A stretch of DNA of 64,000 nt. Origin: Methanocaldococcus villosus KIN24-T80 (GTDB taxonomy: Archaea > AGJL01 > Methanococci > Methanococcales > Methanocaldococcaceae). The notes under the pieces were generated by a model. The model was not told the origin of the DNA. It made no database searches and worked only from the letters and a program-made list of their open reading frames with translations. The position numbers and the translations under genes were made by a program. Positions within the stretch are counted from its first letter, which is position 1. Every line of letters starts with the position of its first letter. Positions 9,758 through 19,645 of this stretch are shown here, one piece after another. The DNA is taken from assembly GCF_000371805.1 (NCBI RefSeq), contig NZ_AQUK01000001.1, positions 694,268 to 758,267 on the forward strand, read 5' to 3'.

Positions 9758-10750
9758 ATGAAACCTATAGCAGTTTGGTTAAAGGATGAGATATATCATG
9801 ATTTTTCTATAGGTAAGTGTTTAGTTATAATATTGAAAACTATTGGTTGCTCATATAACAGATGTATTTTTTGCTCATATAAAGAAGATGCTTCAAAGGA
9901 TATAAAGGAAGAAGAAATAATTGGTCAGTTTGATCATGCTTTAAAAAAGTATAATTTAGAAGAATTAGATAGTTTTAGTGTAAAGATATTCACATCAGGG
10001 AGTTTTTTGGATGACAGAGAAGTTAGTAAGAGAGTTAGAAGATATATATATGAAAGATTAAGCCAATATAAAAACTTAAAGGAGTTTTCTATAGAATCTA
10101 GGGCAGAGTATATAACAGAGGATAAACTGGATGAGATGAGAAAATATCTAAGTTGTCATATTGATATTGGTTTGGGTATAGAAACATTTAATGAAGAGCT
10201 TAGGGAATTGTTAAATAAAGGATTAAAGTGTGAGGATATTGTTAAAGCTATAAGAATTGCTAAAAAATATGATGTAGGGATAAAGGCATATTTGTTAATT
10301 AAACCACCATTTTTAACTGAAAGAGATGCTATAAAGGATGCTATTTCTTCAGCTAAAAAGGCCTTTGAGTTAGGATGTTCAAGAATCTCTTTCTGTCCAA
10401 TTACAATACATAAAAATACAGTTTTAGAATATTTATGGAAGAAAGGTCAATATAGACCTCCATTTCTGTGGAGTGTTTTAGAGATTATAAGAAGTGTCAA
10501 AGAACATTATCCTAAAAAAATTATTGTCTGTGATACTACAGCTTTTGGTTTAAAAAGAGGAGCTCATAATATAATAGGATGTGGTTGTAATAAGATAATA
10601 AAAGAGAATATAGAAAAATTTAACCTATATCAAACTTTGGATCTTTTAGATGTTGAATGTGAATGTAAAAAAGTCTATGAAAGTTATATAATAGCTGAAA
10701 ATAAAAATATTGTACCATTTATTCAGGAATGTGACCTTCTGGAACCATAA
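9758..10750 (+). CDS. Archaeosine synthase beta-type radical SAM enzyme (RaSEA)
   Basis: Radical SAM protein of 330 residues. The [4Fe-4S] cluster motif is in GCSYNRCIFCSY (about 30-41, CxxxxCxxC spacing as in this family), followed by the barrel with SIESRAEYI and GLGIETFNEELRE. A cysteine-rich C-terminal part (GCGCNK, then ECECKK) is also typical. RaSEA works with ArcS to convert lysyl-preQ0 in tRNA position 15 into archaeosine. ATG at 9758 follows aspC by nine bases. The 3' end overlaps nikR's 3' end by 32 bases on the opposite strand. Confidence 0.82.
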   Translation: MKPIAVWLKDEIYHDFSIGKCLVIILKTIGCSYNRCIFCSYKEDASKDIKEEEIIGQFDHALKKYNLEELDSFSVKIFTSGSFLDDREVSKRVRRYIYERLSQYKNLKEFSIESRAEYITEDKLDEMRKYLSCHIDIGLGIETFNEELRELLNKGLKCEDIVKAIRIAKKYDVGIKAYLLIKPPFLTERDAIKDAISSAKKAFELGCSRISFCPITIHKNTVLEYLWKKGQYRPPFLWSVLEIIRSVKEHYPKKIIVCDTTAFGLKRGAHNIIGCGCNKIIKENIEKFNLYQTLDLLDVECECKKVYESYIIAENKNIVPFIQECDLLEP

Positions 10751-11144
10751 TACTTAATTTTACTTGCTTAACTCCCTTTAATGCAGAAATCTTATTTGTT
10801 AGCTCTTTTATTTTTTTAGCATCTCCTCTAACTAATACTGTCTCTAAACAGTGATCTTTATCTAAATGTATGTGTAAAGTAGCTACAATAATGTCATTAT
10901 AATCATGCTGTATTTCAGTCAGTTTTTCCATAACATCATTTTCATGATGATTATAAATAATATTTATAGCTCCAGCCCTCTCTCCCTCTAAACTTTGAAT
11001 CCACTTATGTTTTATTATATAATCTCTTATTGCATCTCTTATAGCTTCACTTCTACTAGCATATCCCCTTTCAGCAATAATTTCATCAAACTCCTTCAAC
11101 AGCTTTGATGGTAATGAAACACTTATTCTTTCCATATCTGCCAT
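10719..11144 (-). CDS. nikR: NikR-type nickel-responsive transcription regulator
   Basis: Ribbon-helix-helix repressor with a C-terminal ACT-like metal-binding domain. The N-terminus ERISVSLPSKLLKEFDEII and SRSEAIRDAIRDYI form the RHH DNA-binding fold. The metal domain shows the expected ligands: a histidine in QHDYND, the pair in LHIHLDKDH and a cysteine in CLETVLV. Starting at ATG 11144 (MADMERIS) gives 141 residues, the family's usual length; a TTG twelve bases upstream is the alternative. Nickel matters here for F430, hydrogenases and CO dehydrogenase. The 91-base AT-rich gap to the divergent connectase gene contains repeated AATATT units. Confidence 0.9.
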   Translation of the reverse strand: MADMERISVSLPSKLLKEFDEIIAERGYASRSEAIRDAIRDYIIKHKWIQSLEGERAGAINIIYNHHENDVMEKLTEIQHDYNDIIVATLHIHLDKDHCLETVLVRGDAKKIKELTNKISALKGVKQVKLSIMVPEGHIPE

Positions 11145-11235
11145 ACTCTCAACCAATATTATTTTTTAGTAATATTATTCATTAAAAATATTAATATTAA
11201 TAATATTAAATAATATATATTATTTTGGTGGGAGT
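11145..11235. promoter_or_regulatory. Divergent nikR/connectase control region with repeated AATATT units
   Basis: The gap between the divergent nikR and connectase starts is almost pure A+T and contains at least five AATATT hexamers (11155, 11171, 11187, 11193, 11202), several in palindromic pairs. TATA elements for both genes must lie here. NikR proteins bind spaced inverted repeats and often control their own gene, so an operator is plausible, but hexamers of this composition also arise by chance. No exact operator is claimed. Confidence 0.35.
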
Positions 11236-12114
11236 GTGTCTTTAGTGATTTGCTACTATGGAAATAATGGAGCAGTAATGGCAGGAGATAGAAGGCAGAT
11301 GTTTTTTAAAGGTCCTGAAGAGAAAAGAAAAATTTTAGAGGAAAAGCTTTATAGTGGAGAAATTCAGAATGAGGAAGATCTTTATAAATTAGCAGATGAT
11401 TTAGGAGTAAAGGTTATTATAGAAGATAATAGAGAAAAGGTTAGAAAGATAGGAAACACTTTAGTAGGTGAAGTTAGGAGTATAGGCTTAGAAGCAAAAA
11501 GAAGGAGGGTTTATGCAACTAAAGGAAAATGTATGATTTTAGAGATATTAGGAGATGTTATAACAGACAGGATGTTAAAAAATGGGGCAGGATTAATAGT
11601 TTTTGGAAATAGATATTTGAAAAATAAAGCTGAAAAAATATTAAAAAATGTAGCAAAGGATTTTCCAAAGATGGATATTGATGAGGTAGGAAAAGTTATT
11701 AAAGATGTTTTTGAGAGATTTAAAGAACATCCTACAATTAGTAGAGAATATGATATTTATGTAACTAAAAATATTGATATTAACTTTGAAAAAACTGTTG
11801 AAGAAGATATAAACAAACTATTTAAATATAGAGAAGACATAAGAAAAAAGATGATAGACTTTGGAAAAGTTATGAGTATTGTTAATAAGATTGTTAAGAA
11901 TGGAGAGGTTGGAGTTATAAAAGAAGGAAAGTTGCATTTATATGACCAATACATTGCTATTGATAAAATATCCCCAAATTTCAAAACTTTTAGGATTATT
12001 GATGTAAAAGGGGATGTTGAAGATGGAGATATTGTTGTTATTGAAAATGGAGATATGAAAATAAAAAATAAAGGTATTAAAGTTATGACAGATTATATTA
12101 TTTGCTATAAATAA
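11236..12114 (+). CDS. Connectase-type protein ligase (DUF2121, proteasome-beta-like)
   Basis: A 292-residue relative of M. jannaschii MJ0548, characterised (from memory) as connectase, a sequence-specific protein ligase related to proteasome beta subunits that recognises a KDPGA-type motif in the methyltransferase subunit MtrA. The first 20 residues resemble proteasome beta subunits, with SLVICYYG and GAVMAGDRR, so Ser2 would become the N-terminal nucleophile once Met is removed. The C-terminal third forms a separate domain. The start is GTG at 11236 preceded by GGTGGGAG. It is divergent from nikR and lies 21 bases before minD. Confidence 0.85.
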   Translation: MSLVICYYGNNGAVMAGDRRQMFFKGPEEKRKILEEKLYSGEIQNEEDLYKLADDLGVKVIIEDNREKVRKIGNTLVGEVRSIGLEAKRRRVYATKGKCMILEILGDVITDRMLKNGAGLIVFGNRYLKNKAEKILKNVAKDFPKMDIDEVGKVIKDVFERFKEHPTISREYDIYVTKNIDINFEKTVEEDINKLFKYREDIRKKMIDFGKVMSIVNKIVKNGEVGVIKEGKLHLYDQYIAIDKISPNFKTFRIIDVKGDVEDGDIVVIENGDMKIKNKGIKVMTDYIICYK

Positions 12115-12135
12115 AATTTTTTAGGTGGAAAAGTT

Positions 12136-12921
12136 ATGGCAATTGCTATTGCAATAGCTTCTGGTAAAGGAGGTACTGGAAAAACTACAATAGCTGCTAA
12201 CTTAGCTGTAGCTCTTGCAAAATTTGGAAAAAAGGTAGCTGTCTTGGACGCAGATATTGCTATGGCTAATCTTGAGCTTATAATGGGTTTGGAGGGAAAG
12301 CCAATAACATTAAATGATGTACTAGCTGGAAAGGCAGATATTAGAGAGGCAATTTATAAAGGACCTGAGGGAGTTTTAGTTATACCAGCTGGAGTATCAT
12401 TAGAAAAATTTAGGAGAGCTAATCCAGAAAAATTAAAGGATGTTTTAAAAGAGATTCATGATTTAGTGGAGATATTAATTATTGACTGTCCAGCAGGAAT
12501 TGGAAAAGAAACATTAATAGCAATATCATCTGCTGATGGGTTAATTGTTGTAGTTAATCCAGAGATATCATCTATTTCAGATGCTTTAAAATTAATAGCT
12601 ATAACAAAAAGGTTAGGAACAGAAATAATAGGGGCTATAGTTAATAGAGTTTCAAATGAGAGTACTGAGCTTAGTATTAAAGCTATTGAAACTATTTTAG
12701 AGGTTAAAGTTATAGGAGTAGTGCCAGAAGATCCTCATGTAAGAAAAGCTGCTGCTTTTGGTACTCCATTGGTTGTAATGTATCCTGATTCTCCTGCAGC
12801 TCAGGCTATCATGGAAATAGCTGCAAAGTTAATAGGTGTTGAATATACACCAAAAATAAAGGAAAGTAAAAAAGAATCATTTATAACAAGATTTCTTAAA
12901 GGGTTATTTGGAGGGAGATGA
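12136..12921 (+). CDS. minD: MinD/ParA family ATPase
   Basis: Deviant-Walker P-loop ATPase of 261 residues. It begins IAIASGKGGTGKTT (deviant Walker A with the signature lysine), has switch I DADIAMAN and Walker B IIDCPAGIG. The C-terminus (FITRFLKGLFGGR) is amphipathic, as in MinD membrane-targeting tails, so reversible membrane binding is likely. It closely matches MJ0547. Archaeal MinD homologues act in positioning surface or polar complexes rather than a MinCE system; no MinC or MinE is seen. RBS AGGTGG precedes ATG 12136, and the stop overlaps the next start. Confidence 0.9.
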   Translation: MAIAIAIASGKGGTGKTTIAANLAVALAKFGKKVAVLDADIAMANLELIMGLEGKPITLNDVLAGKADIREAIYKGPEGVLVIPAGVSLEKFRRANPEKLKDVLKEIHDLVEILIIDCPAGIGKETLIAISSADGLIVVVNPEISSISDALKLIAITKRLGTEIIGAIVNRVSNESTELSIKAIETILEVKVIGVVPEDPHVRKAAAFGTPLVVMYPDSPAAQAIMEIAAKLIGVEYTPKIKESKKESFITRFLKGLFGGR

Positions 12922-13100
12922 TGGATTTAATTGTGCTTTATGTTGTTGTATTTATTAGTATTATATTAAACATAGCTTTGGGTATAAAAGTTATAGAACT
13001 ACAAAAAGAGTTAAATGAATTGAAACAAGCTACAAGATTAACTAAAGAGGAGGTTGATAAACTAAATGAAAGATTAAGAAGATTAAAACTTGAGGGATAA
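12918..13100 (+). CDS. Small membrane protein with coiled coil, 60 aa
   Basis: A 60-residue protein with one N-terminal transmembrane helix (about 3-25, LIVLYVVVFISIILNIALGI) followed by a charged heptad-like coiled coil (IELQKELNELKQ to KLNERLRRLK). It overlaps the minD stop (ATGA), with GGAGGG just upstream, so it is translationally coupled to minD. No family recognised. A membrane anchor or partner for MinD is a reasonable guess from coupling and topology only. Confidence 0.75.
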   Translation: MMDLIVLYVVVFISIILNIALGIKVIELQKELNELKQATRLTKEEVDKLNERLRRLKLEG

Positions 13101-13102
13101 AG

Positions 13103-13243
13103 ATGGAAAAAACAATGATGATATTTTTCCTTATAAATACCCCTTTAGGAATATTTGATAATGAAATTATTATATATATAATTATAGGGTTAGCTTTAGG
13201 GTTTTTATTTGGATTTTTAATCTTACATATAATTAGGCTATAG
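13103..13243 (+). CDS. Small single-pass membrane protein, 46 aa
   Basis: A 46-residue reading starting MEKTMMIFFLINTPLG two bases after the previous stop, with GAGGG seven bases ahead. It contains a hydrophobic helix rich in Ile, Gly, Leu and Phe (about 24-44). It was found by reading the gap. The good ribosome binding site and tight spacing favour a real gene in the minD cluster. No homologue recognised. Confidence 0.65.
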   Translation: MEKTMMIFFLINTPLGIFDNEIIIYIIIGLALGFLFGFLILHIIRL

Positions 13244-13259
13244 CTTTTTTGTGGTTTTT

Positions 13260-13946
13260 ATGATTGCAGTAATACCTGCCTATAATGAGGAGAGGAATAT
13301 TATAAAAGTATTGAAAGATTTAAATGATTTAGGTATTGATGCCATTGTCATTGATGATGGATCTACAGATAACACTTATAAAGTAGTTGAAGATTTTTCA
13401 AAAAAAGCTAAAATAAAGATTTATTTAATTAAAAATGAAAAAAATCTTGGAAAAGCTAAATCTATTAAAAAAGGTACTGAATTAGCTTTATCTTTAGGAT
13501 ATGAATTGATAATCTATATGGATGGAGATTACCAACATAAACCAAAAGATATAATTAAGCTTTATAATAAATTAAATAAATGTAATGCTGATGCAGTGTT
13601 TGGAGTTAGGAAATATAAAAAAATTCCCTTTCATAGAAAAATAATGAATGTAATAGCATCTTTTTTAACTTCTTTAGCTATAATGGTTTATACAAAAAAA
13701 ATTATATTTTTTAGAGATATACAGTGTGGTTTTAGAATAATAAAAGCTAATTTCTTGAAGGATGTTGAGTTTGGTGAAGGTTATGCAGTAGAACATTTAA
13801 TAGCTTTACAGTTAGTAAAGAAAGGAGCTAAGATAGTGGAGGAATATGTTGATGTTGATTATCATGATGAAGCTATATCTTATATAACACACAAAAAGAT
13901 TTTAAATGTTATCAGACAAATAATAAAATTTGTATTTTTTAGGTGA
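13260..13946 (+). CDS. GT2 family glycosyltransferase, dolichyl-phosphate sugar synthase type
   Basis: Family 2 glycosyltransferase of about 228 residues. It has the N-terminal VIPAYNEERN, the nucleotide-binding DDGSTDNT and the catalytic metal motif in YMDGDYQHKP, with the downstream FRDIQCGFR seen in dolichol-phosphate glucose/mannose synthases. Long C-terminal membrane segments are absent; a hydrophobic stretch lies near 135-150. It probably makes a lipid-linked sugar for N-glycosylation or surface polymers. The start is uncertain between GTG 13251 and ATG 13260; GTGGT ahead of the ATG can serve as binding site. The stop overlaps the RBS of glycogen synthase. Confidence 0.82.
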   Translation: MIAVIPAYNEERNIIKVLKDLNDLGIDAIVIDDGSTDNTYKVVEDFSKKAKIKIYLIKNEKNLGKAKSIKKGTELALSLGYELIIYMDGDYQHKPKDIIKLYNKLNKCNADAVFGVRKYKKIPFHRKIMNVIASFLTSLAIMVYTKKIIFFRDIQCGFRIIKANFLKDVEFGEGYAVEHLIALQLVKKGAKIVEEYVDVDYHDEAISYITHKKILNVIRQIIKFVFFR

Positions 13947-13951
13947 AAATT

Positions 13952-15490
13952 ATGAAGATAGCTATTTTAGCACCAACTATAACACCAATTGTCTCTTATG
14001 GAGGTTTAGGAGATGTTATGAGAGATTTACCAAAATTTTTAGATAAAGATAATGATGTTATTGTCTTAACTTTAAATCATTATGGTAAATATTATAAGCT
14101 ACCATATGAAATTATTGGAAACATCCCTATAGTTTATAAAGGTTCAAAAATTGTTTTTGAAGTGTTAAAGACAAAACATCCTGAAACTGGTGTGGAGATT
14201 ATAGCTTTTAGTAATAATAAAGTGAATAATTTAGATGTTTGGGATCCTCTAAAATATGAGATTTTTTCTGATCTTGTAGTGGCTTATTTAGATGAGAATA
14301 AGGTTGATATAGTTTCTGGTCATGATTGGATGTGTGGTTTAGCTATAGCTAAGTGTAAAGATATTCTTGACTTACCAACAACTTTAACTATTCATAATGA
14401 AGCTTTTAAAGGCTCTCTTATAGAGTATAAAGGAGAGGTATTAACATTTTTAGAGTTAGGTTTAAAGTATGCAGATGCTGTTAATACAGTCAGCCCCACC
14501 CATGCTGAAGAAATAAGAAATATTGATTATATTAAAAAATACATTGAAAATAAACCTTTCCATGGAATATTAAATGGAATTGATATTGATGAGTATGACC
14601 CATATAAAATAATAGATAGGATGTACAGATTATCAAACTGTAAATTAAATCCAAAAAACTATGCGTATGTTGCTCCATACTCTACTGAAGATGCTCATGA
14701 GACCAAACCAAAGATAAAATATTCATGGTTTTATAATGGAGGAGTATTTGAATATGTAGAAGATTGGAATAAATATTTTGATAAAATTGAAGTGCATGGT
14801 GAGATTAAAGGAGATATCACAACACCACTCATAGGTTTTGTTGGAAGGGCAACATATCAAAAAGGATTTAAAACTATATTTGAAGCCCTTCCAGAATTGT
14901 TAGAGAAGCATGATATAAGATTTGTATTTTTAACTAAAGGAGAAAAGGATATAGAAGAAAAGTTAAAAGAATTAGCTAAAGAGTTTTATGGTAAAGTGAT
15001 GTCAATAATTGGTTATTGTCTACCATTGACATCAGTTATTTTTGCTGGGAGTGATTGGATAATAATGCCATCTTATTGGGAGCCTTGTGGTTTAGTTCAA
15101 ATGGAAGCTATGAGCTACTGTACTCCTGTAATAGCTACTGAAACTGGAGGGTTAAAAGATACAATAATTTCATTAAATCCTAACCCTTTAGAAAATCCAA
15201 ACTTTAATAAAGCTACAGGAGTACTATTTAAAGTTCCTGATAAATATGGACTTATTTGGGGAATAGAACATGCATTAAATTGGAGCTTTTATAGAATAAA
15301 GGAAATATGTATGTTTATCCAATATAGAAAAATCTGTCCTGATCATCCATATGACTACAACTCTCCATTACCAATGATGATGAGAAACTGTCATCATCAT
15401 GTTGTGAAAAATCTAAGTTGGCAGAATTCACCATCTATAAAGAAGTATATTGGACTTTTTGGAGGGGGCATTTATAAGCATTACTTTTAA
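13952..15490 (+). CDS. glgA: Glycogen/starch synthase-type GT5 glycosyltransferase
   Basis: Transfers glucose from a nucleotide sugar to an alpha-1,4-glucan. The 512 residues are GT-B: the N-terminal loop SYGGLGDVMRDLP (about 16-28) corresponds to the KxGGL acceptor/donor loop, GHDWMCGLA is the family histidine segment, and the C-terminal domain has VGRATYQKG and EPCGLVQMEAMSYCTPV with the two conserved glutamates. Start ATG at 13952 has AGGTGAAA; the in-frame GTG 13943 is inside that site. It resembles MJ1606. Methanococci store glycogen, which fits. The histidine-rich YDYNSPLPMMMRNCHHHV near the end is unusual but in frame. Confidence 0.88.
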   Translation: MKIAILAPTITPIVSYGGLGDVMRDLPKFLDKDNDVIVLTLNHYGKYYKLPYEIIGNIPIVYKGSKIVFEVLKTKHPETGVEIIAFSNNKVNNLDVWDPLKYEIFSDLVVAYLDENKVDIVSGHDWMCGLAIAKCKDILDLPTTLTIHNEAFKGSLIEYKGEVLTFLELGLKYADAVNTVSPTHAEEIRNIDYIKKYIENKPFHGILNGIDIDEYDPYKIIDRMYRLSNCKLNPKNYAYVAPYSTEDAHETKPKIKYSWFYNGGVFEYVEDWNKYFDKIEVHGEIKGDITTPLIGFVGRATYQKGFKTIFEALPELLEKHDIRFVFLTKGEKDIEEKLKELAKEFYGKVMSIIGYCLPLTSVIFAGSDWIIMPSYWEPCGLVQMEAMSYCTPVIATETGGLKDTIISLNPNPLENPNFNKATGVLFKVPDKYGLIWGIEHALNWSFYRIKEICMFIQYRKICPDHPYDYNSPLPMMMRNCHHHVVKNLSWQNSPSIKKYIGLFGGGIYKHYF

Positions 15491-16498
15491 TTAAACTTTT
15501 TTATACACATGTATATACCTCACCAACTGTTTATGGATAGGTATTTTAAATAAACCCTCCAAATTCAAGTTTAAATTAATTTTTTTATTGTAAGCAAAAA
15601 CAAAATATCCATTTTCTTTTAAAACCTCTGGAAGGATTTTTATAATTTCTTCTATTTCTCCTTTCTTTGCTGTAGATATTCCATATGGAGGGTCAGTTAT
15701 TATAGCATCTACTTTTTCAATATTGTTTCTTTTTAAAAAATCTTTTACATATTTTGCATCTAAGCATTCTATTTTTATAACTTTGTCTAAAAGATTATAA
15801 TCTTCTAAGTTAATTAAGCTACCTCTTGCCATTCTCCAGTCTATATCACATCCTAACAATTTAGCTCCAATCAATCCAGCCTCTATTAAAAATCCACCAG
15901 TTCCACAAAATGGATCTAATACTATATCCCCCTCTCTAACCCTTGCAAGATTTACCATAGCCCTAGCAAGTTTTGGTAAAATAGAACCAGGATGGAAATA
16001 TTTCCTTAAATGAGGTCTATTTTCATAAAAATATTTTTTGTCTCTCATTTTAATTAAATTTCCAATAAATATTCTATCTTTTAAGATAACCACTCTTATT
16101 AAGTTTTCTGGATTAGTTAAATTAACTTTAGCTCCAGTTTTTCTCTTTATTATTGCCCCAATTTCTCTTTCTAATAATTGTGAGTTAATACTTTTATCCT
16201 TATGGAGTTTTAAAATTCTCACAGCATAGGAGCCATTTATTTTAATTTCCAAAGATCTTTCAATATCTCTTAAAAACCCCTCTAGAGAAAAATTTTCATA
16301 GTTATAACTATAAATAATCTTATGAGACTCATTTATATACCCAGCCCTATTTACAATCTCTTCTCCTCTACTTTCACCCGTCAGAACATATCTATCTAAC
16401 CTTTCTATTTTTCCTTTATACCCAAATATATCTAATAAAGCATTTAATTCAGCAAAAGCAAGATCTGTATGATCTCCACTTAAAACATAACCAATCAT
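15491..16498 (-). CDS. trmG10: tRNA (guanine10-N2)-dimethyltransferase (THUMP plus methylase)
   Basis: Methylates G10 of tRNA using SAM. The 335 residues have an N-terminal THUMP domain (about 60-160) and a Rossmann methyltransferase domain with [13 protein letters not shown] (motif I, about 203-215) and the N6/N2 amino-methylase motif TDPPYG (about 267-272). It resembles MJ0710. ATG 16498 overlaps the stop of the MATE gene by four bases and has GAGGTTGA upstream; the 15-residue N-terminal extension that is open would run into the neighbour and lacks a site. Likely cotranscribed with the exporter. Confidence 0.88.
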   Translation of the reverse strand: MIGYVLSGDHTDLAFAELNALLDIFGYKGKIERLDRYVLTGESRGEEIVNRAGYINESHKIIYSYNYENFSLEGFLRDIERSLEIKINGSYAVRILKLHKDKSINSQLLEREIGAIIKRKTGAKVNLTNPENLIRVVILKDRIFIGNLIKMRDKKYFYENRPHLRKYFHPGSILPKLARAMVNLARVREGDIVLDPFCGTGGFLIEAGLIGAKLLGCDIDWRMARGSLINLEDYNLLDKVIKIECLDAKYVKDFLKRNNIEKVDAIITDPPYGISTAKKGEIEEIIKILPEVLKENGYFVFAYNKKINLNLNLEGLFKIPIHKQLVRYIHVYKKV

Positions 16499-17808
16499 AT
16501 TTTCAACCTCTTTGTAACATAATATCCAAACATTAAAGCGCAAAATCCTGAGAACATTTCAGCAAATATAAAACCAAGAAATACTCCAAAGATTTTTAGA
16601 CATAATATGGCTGACAAAATATAGATAAAAATTATATGTGAAGAACTTCTAAATATTGAAACTAAAAGTGATAATTCTCCCCTACCTAAAGCTTGAAATA
16701 GGGCTCCAGTAGTTAATATCATTGGGGTAAATAGCAAATACCAAGGTAGTATTTTCAAACTAAGGACGAGCTTATTATATATTATATATGATGCCTTTGT
16801 ATATGTAAATAAATATGCAAGATATGGAGAGAGAAGGATGATAAATAAAATTATAAGAAATTCCATAACTGTTCCAATTTTTATTGTGTATAGGTATGCT
16901 ATTTTTACATTTTCAAACCTCTTAGCTCCATAGTTAGCACCAATAACAGAGCAAGCTCCTGAAGCTAAACCAAGCATAGGAATAAAACCAAAATCAGTTA
17001 TCCTTAAAGCCCCCGTAAATATAGCCAAATCTTCAGCACTAGTTATTGACATAATAATAGAGGTTATTATAAAAAATTCAATAGCTACTGTAAAGTCTAT
17101 TAAAGATGAAGGAAGACCTACTCTTAATAAGTCTTTTATAATCTCTAAATTTATTTTACTTAAGATTATCTTTATTCTGCTTTTTCTTAAATTTGCTGTA
17201 AGGATAAAAATAGCTATGAATATTGCCATTATTGTAGCTAAACTAGCTCCAATAATATTTAATTTAAATATATAAATTAATATAGGGTCTAAAATAATAT
17301 TACTAACTGTTGCTATCACACTAGCAATCATTACTACCTTTGTTCTTCCTTCACCTCTAAATATCCCATATAAAACATCACAAATATTAAATAGCACTGC
17401 ACTGAGGGTTAATGGTTTTAGATAATTTATAGCCAAAATTTTAGTGTCTCCTGAAACATGCATAAGATCAAAGATAATGCTTAGATTAGGATAAATTAAA
17501 AGTGTATATAAAATTCCTAAAATCACAGCTAATAATAGCCCATGGAATGCTGTTTTATTTGCAAGTTTTAAATTTCCTTCTCCTATTCTCCTTGAAATAG
17601 CTGAACTAACAGCAATTCCAAAACCCCAACTAATGGCATATATGCTAATCAATATTGGAAAACTAGCTCCAATAGCAGCTAATGCTTTATCTCCTAACCC
17701 AGATACCCAAATACTGTCAACTATACTATATAAAGATTCAACAAATGTAGCTAAGATTATAGGTTTAGAGACATTTATAACAGCTTTTTTTGGATCATCT
17801 AATAACAT
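16495..17808 (-). CDS. MATE family multidrug exporter
   Basis: Twelve-helix antiporter of 437 residues, all strongly hydrophobic with short charged loops. The N-terminal [20 protein letters not shown] segment and the [10 protein letters not shown] loop are typical of MATE/DinF proteins, which expel cationic compounds using Na+ or H+. It matches MJ0709, also paired with trmG10. It is divergent from the tRNA-Ser gene. Substrate unknown. Confidence 0.88.
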   Translation of the reverse strand: MLLDDPKKAVINVSKPIILATFVESLYSIVDSIWVSGLGDKALAAIGASFPILISIYAISWGFGIAVSSAISRRIGEGNLKLANKTAFHGLLLAVILGILYTLLIYPNLSIIFDLMHVSGDTKILAINYLKPLTLSAVLFNICDVLYGIFRGEGRTKVVMIASVIATVSNIILDPILIYIFKLNIIGASLATIMAIFIAIFILTANLRKSRIKIILSKINLEIIKDLLRVGLPSSLIDFTVAIEFFIITSIIMSITSAEDLAIFTGALRITDFGFIPMLGLASGACSVIGANYGAKRFENVKIAYLYTIKIGTVMEFLIILFIILLSPYLAYLFTYTKASYIIYNKLVLSLKILPWYLLFTPMILTTGALFQALGRGELSLLVSIFRSSSHIIFIYILSAILCLKIFGVFLGFIFAEMFSGFCALMFGYYVTKRLKI

Positions 17809-17909
17809 GTTTCCACAAGAATTGTTTTTATATTTATAAAAGTGTAAAATAATATAAAATATGACAGAAATTATTCAAAAAATAGAATATAAAGATTAAA
17901 TAATAATAA

Positions 17910-17922
17910 ACTTTATATATAT
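17910..17922 (+). promoter_or_regulatory. TATA box of the tRNA-Ser gene
   Basis: CTTTATATATATC sits about 30 bases ahead of the tRNA 5' end, preceded by A-rich bases (AATAATAAA) fitting an archaeal BRE. Spacing gives a start a few bases before the mature tRNA. Confidence 0.75.
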
Positions 17923-17951
17923 CTTTTTAAGTATTTAGTTAATGTTCATGT

Positions 17952-18036
17952 GCGGGGGTGGCCCAGCCTGGTACGGCGCGGGACTGCTAATCCCGTTGGG
18001 CTTTGCCCTTCCCGGGTTCGAATCCCGGCCCCCGCG
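17952..18036 (+). tRNA. tRNA-Ser (anticodon GCU)
   Basis: An 85-base class II tRNA. The acceptor stem GCGGGGG pairs with CCCCCGC, the D arm and long variable arm are present, the anticodon loop CTGCTAA is closed by CGGGA/TCCCG with anticodon GCT at 17986-17988, and the T loop GGTTCGAAT is standard. Discriminator base is G (18036), as required for serine. CCA is not encoded and there is no intron. It reads AGC/AGU. A T-rich tract at 18037-18052 probably ends transcription. Confidence 0.97.
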
Positions 18037-18122
18037 TTTTATTTTTTTATAAAAAATCATATCGAATATTTTATATATTTTAAAAACATCCTCTTTTATG
18101 TAATATTATAAGAGATGAGAGA

Positions 18123-18917
18123 ATGATCCAAATCACTGTAATTCAAATAGATAATTATGGCCCTTGGACAGTTACTCCAAAGCCTAGGAGAGAAAGTGAT
18201 TTACAGGCCTTACAAAGTAGATTATATTCAGATCTGAACTTACTATTTGGAGCTCACAAAGGTTTAGTTTTCTATACAAGATTTGATAATTTAATAGCCA
18301 TAACCAATGGAATTGATCTAATAACACATAAAAGAATTCAAGAAAATATTAGGAATAGATATCCCTTTACAATAAGTATGGTCATAGCTTCAGGAGAAAC
18401 CCCTTATGAAGCTCAAAAACTTGCCACAGAGACTTTGCAGGAGTATGGTAGTGCAAAGGATGAAAACAGGAGAGAGGTTTTAGATGTTGCTAATGAATTA
18501 ATAGATGGTTATGTTCAAATAGCACATATTGATATTAATAATATAACCTCATACACTGATACATTGAGTACATATGATAATTATCTAAACATAAAAAGAG
18601 TTCAACTATTATTAATGGAAGAGTTATTAAAACATGAAGCTTTGTTATTTTTTGTTGGTGGAGATAATTTTATGTCTCCATGTAATGGTATGAATGAGGA
18701 GGATTTTTTAGACATATTTGATAAAGTTTATAAAAAATTAAACTTCCATTTAAAGGCAGGTATAGGTGTAGGAAAAACTGCTGAAGATGCATCAAACTTA
18801 GCAGACATTGGATTAGAAAAGATTAGAGCTAGGGAGGTAAATAAAAGTGTTTGTTTTTTAAAGCAAGATTTTATTGAAAATCCCACTTTTAAAAGAAAAA
18901 TTTGTGGGGTAGAATGA
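18123..18917 (+). CDS. arfA: GTP cyclohydrolase III
   Basis: Converts GTP to the formylamino-pyrimidine nucleotide FAPy plus pyrophosphate, the archaeal entry to riboflavin and F420 synthesis. The 264 residues match MJ0145 in length and in motifs: two nucleotide-cyclase-like palm halves, with [23 protein letters not shown] at the start (metal-binding Asp) and [11 protein letters not shown] (about 176-186) in the second half. ArfB, which acts next, is at 5807. Start ATG 18123 is preceded by GAGATGAGAG. TATA-like ATTTTATATATTTT at about 18069 probably drives it with the following two genes. Confidence 0.93.
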   Translation: MIQITVIQIDNYGPWTVTPKPRRESDLQALQSRLYSDLNLLFGAHKGLVFYTRFDNLIAITNGIDLITHKRIQENIRNRYPFTISMVIASGETPYEAQKLATETLQEYGSAKDENRREVLDVANELIDGYVQIAHIDINNITSYTDTLSTYDNYLNIKRVQLLLMEELLKHEALLFFVGGDNFMSPCNGMNEEDFLDIFDKVYKKLNFHLKAGIGVGKTAEDASNLADIGLEKIRAREVNKSVCFLKQDFIENPTFKRKICGVE

Positions 18918-19645
18918 TTTTTCTTGCTCCCATGGCTGGAATTACTGATGGAGAATTCTGTTTAAGATATAAAAATTATTTTGATGCATTTGTCCTTGGA
19001 GGTTATAATTTAGATAAGAAAACATTAGAAGCTGCTAAGCTTATAAGTAATAGGAGGAGAGAGTTTATTATTGATTTAGATAAATTTAATGACTACATTA
19101 GATGTGAAATAAAGAAAGTAAAAAAATATGGTAAAGTTTCTGTTAATGTTAGATTTTTTAATTTAGAAGAGGCTTATGATAAGCTATTGACAATCTCAAA
19201 GTATGCTGATTATTTAGAATTAAACTGTCATTGTAGGCAGAGAGAAATAACATCTTTAGGGTTAGGACAGGAACTATTAAAGGATAAGGAGAGATTGAAA
19301 TACTATTTAAAAAATATTAATTTTGATATACCTATTTTTTTAAAAATAAGACTCAATTATATACCTTTAAATACTTTAATAAGAAATCTTAATTATGTAA
19401 GAGATTATTTTGATGGGTTACATATTGATTGCTATTACCCAAATAAACCCTATCCTGATATAAACTCATTAAAAATAATATCTGAAGAATTCAAAGATAA
19501 AGAAATTATAGGAAATAATTCAATAAATTCATTAGAAAGAGCTAAAGAAATGTTAAAATATTCTGATCATATATCAGTAGCAAGAGCTGTTTTAAATAAT
19601 AATATCAGCTGGATAATGAAATTAAGGGATTATTATGGTTTTTAA
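18914..19645 (+). CDS. TIM-barrel protein related to tRNA-dihydrouridine synthase (archaeal)
   Basis: A 243-residue barrel starting [19 protein letters not shown], the Dus/NifR3-like N-terminus, with [12 protein letters not shown] (compare the NxGCP loop) and IFLKIRLN. The usual Dus catalytic cysteine region reads NCHCRQ, so it belongs to the divergent archaeal branch rather than true Dus. It is the orthologue of MJ0144, next to arfA there too. ATG 18914 overlaps the arfA stop. FMN binding is likely; the reaction is unknown to me. Confidence 0.75.
   Translation: MIFLAPMAGITDGEFCLRYKNYFDAFVLGGYNLDKKTLEAAKLISNRRREFIIDLDKFNDYIRCEIKKVKKYGKVSVNVRFFNLEEAYDKLLTISKYADYLELNCHCRQREITSLGLGQELLKDKERLKYYLKNINFDIPIFLKIRLNYIPLNTLIRNLNYVRDYFDGLHIDCYYPNKPYPDINSLKIISEEFKDKEIIGNNSINSLERAKEMLKYSDHISVARAVLNNNISWIMKLRDYYGF

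Noticed and set aside
15351-15411. Several GATGATGA/CTGTC motifs resembling C/D boxes
   Set aside because: They lie inside the glycogen synthase coding sequence, spacing is wrong and no second box pair or terminal stem exists.
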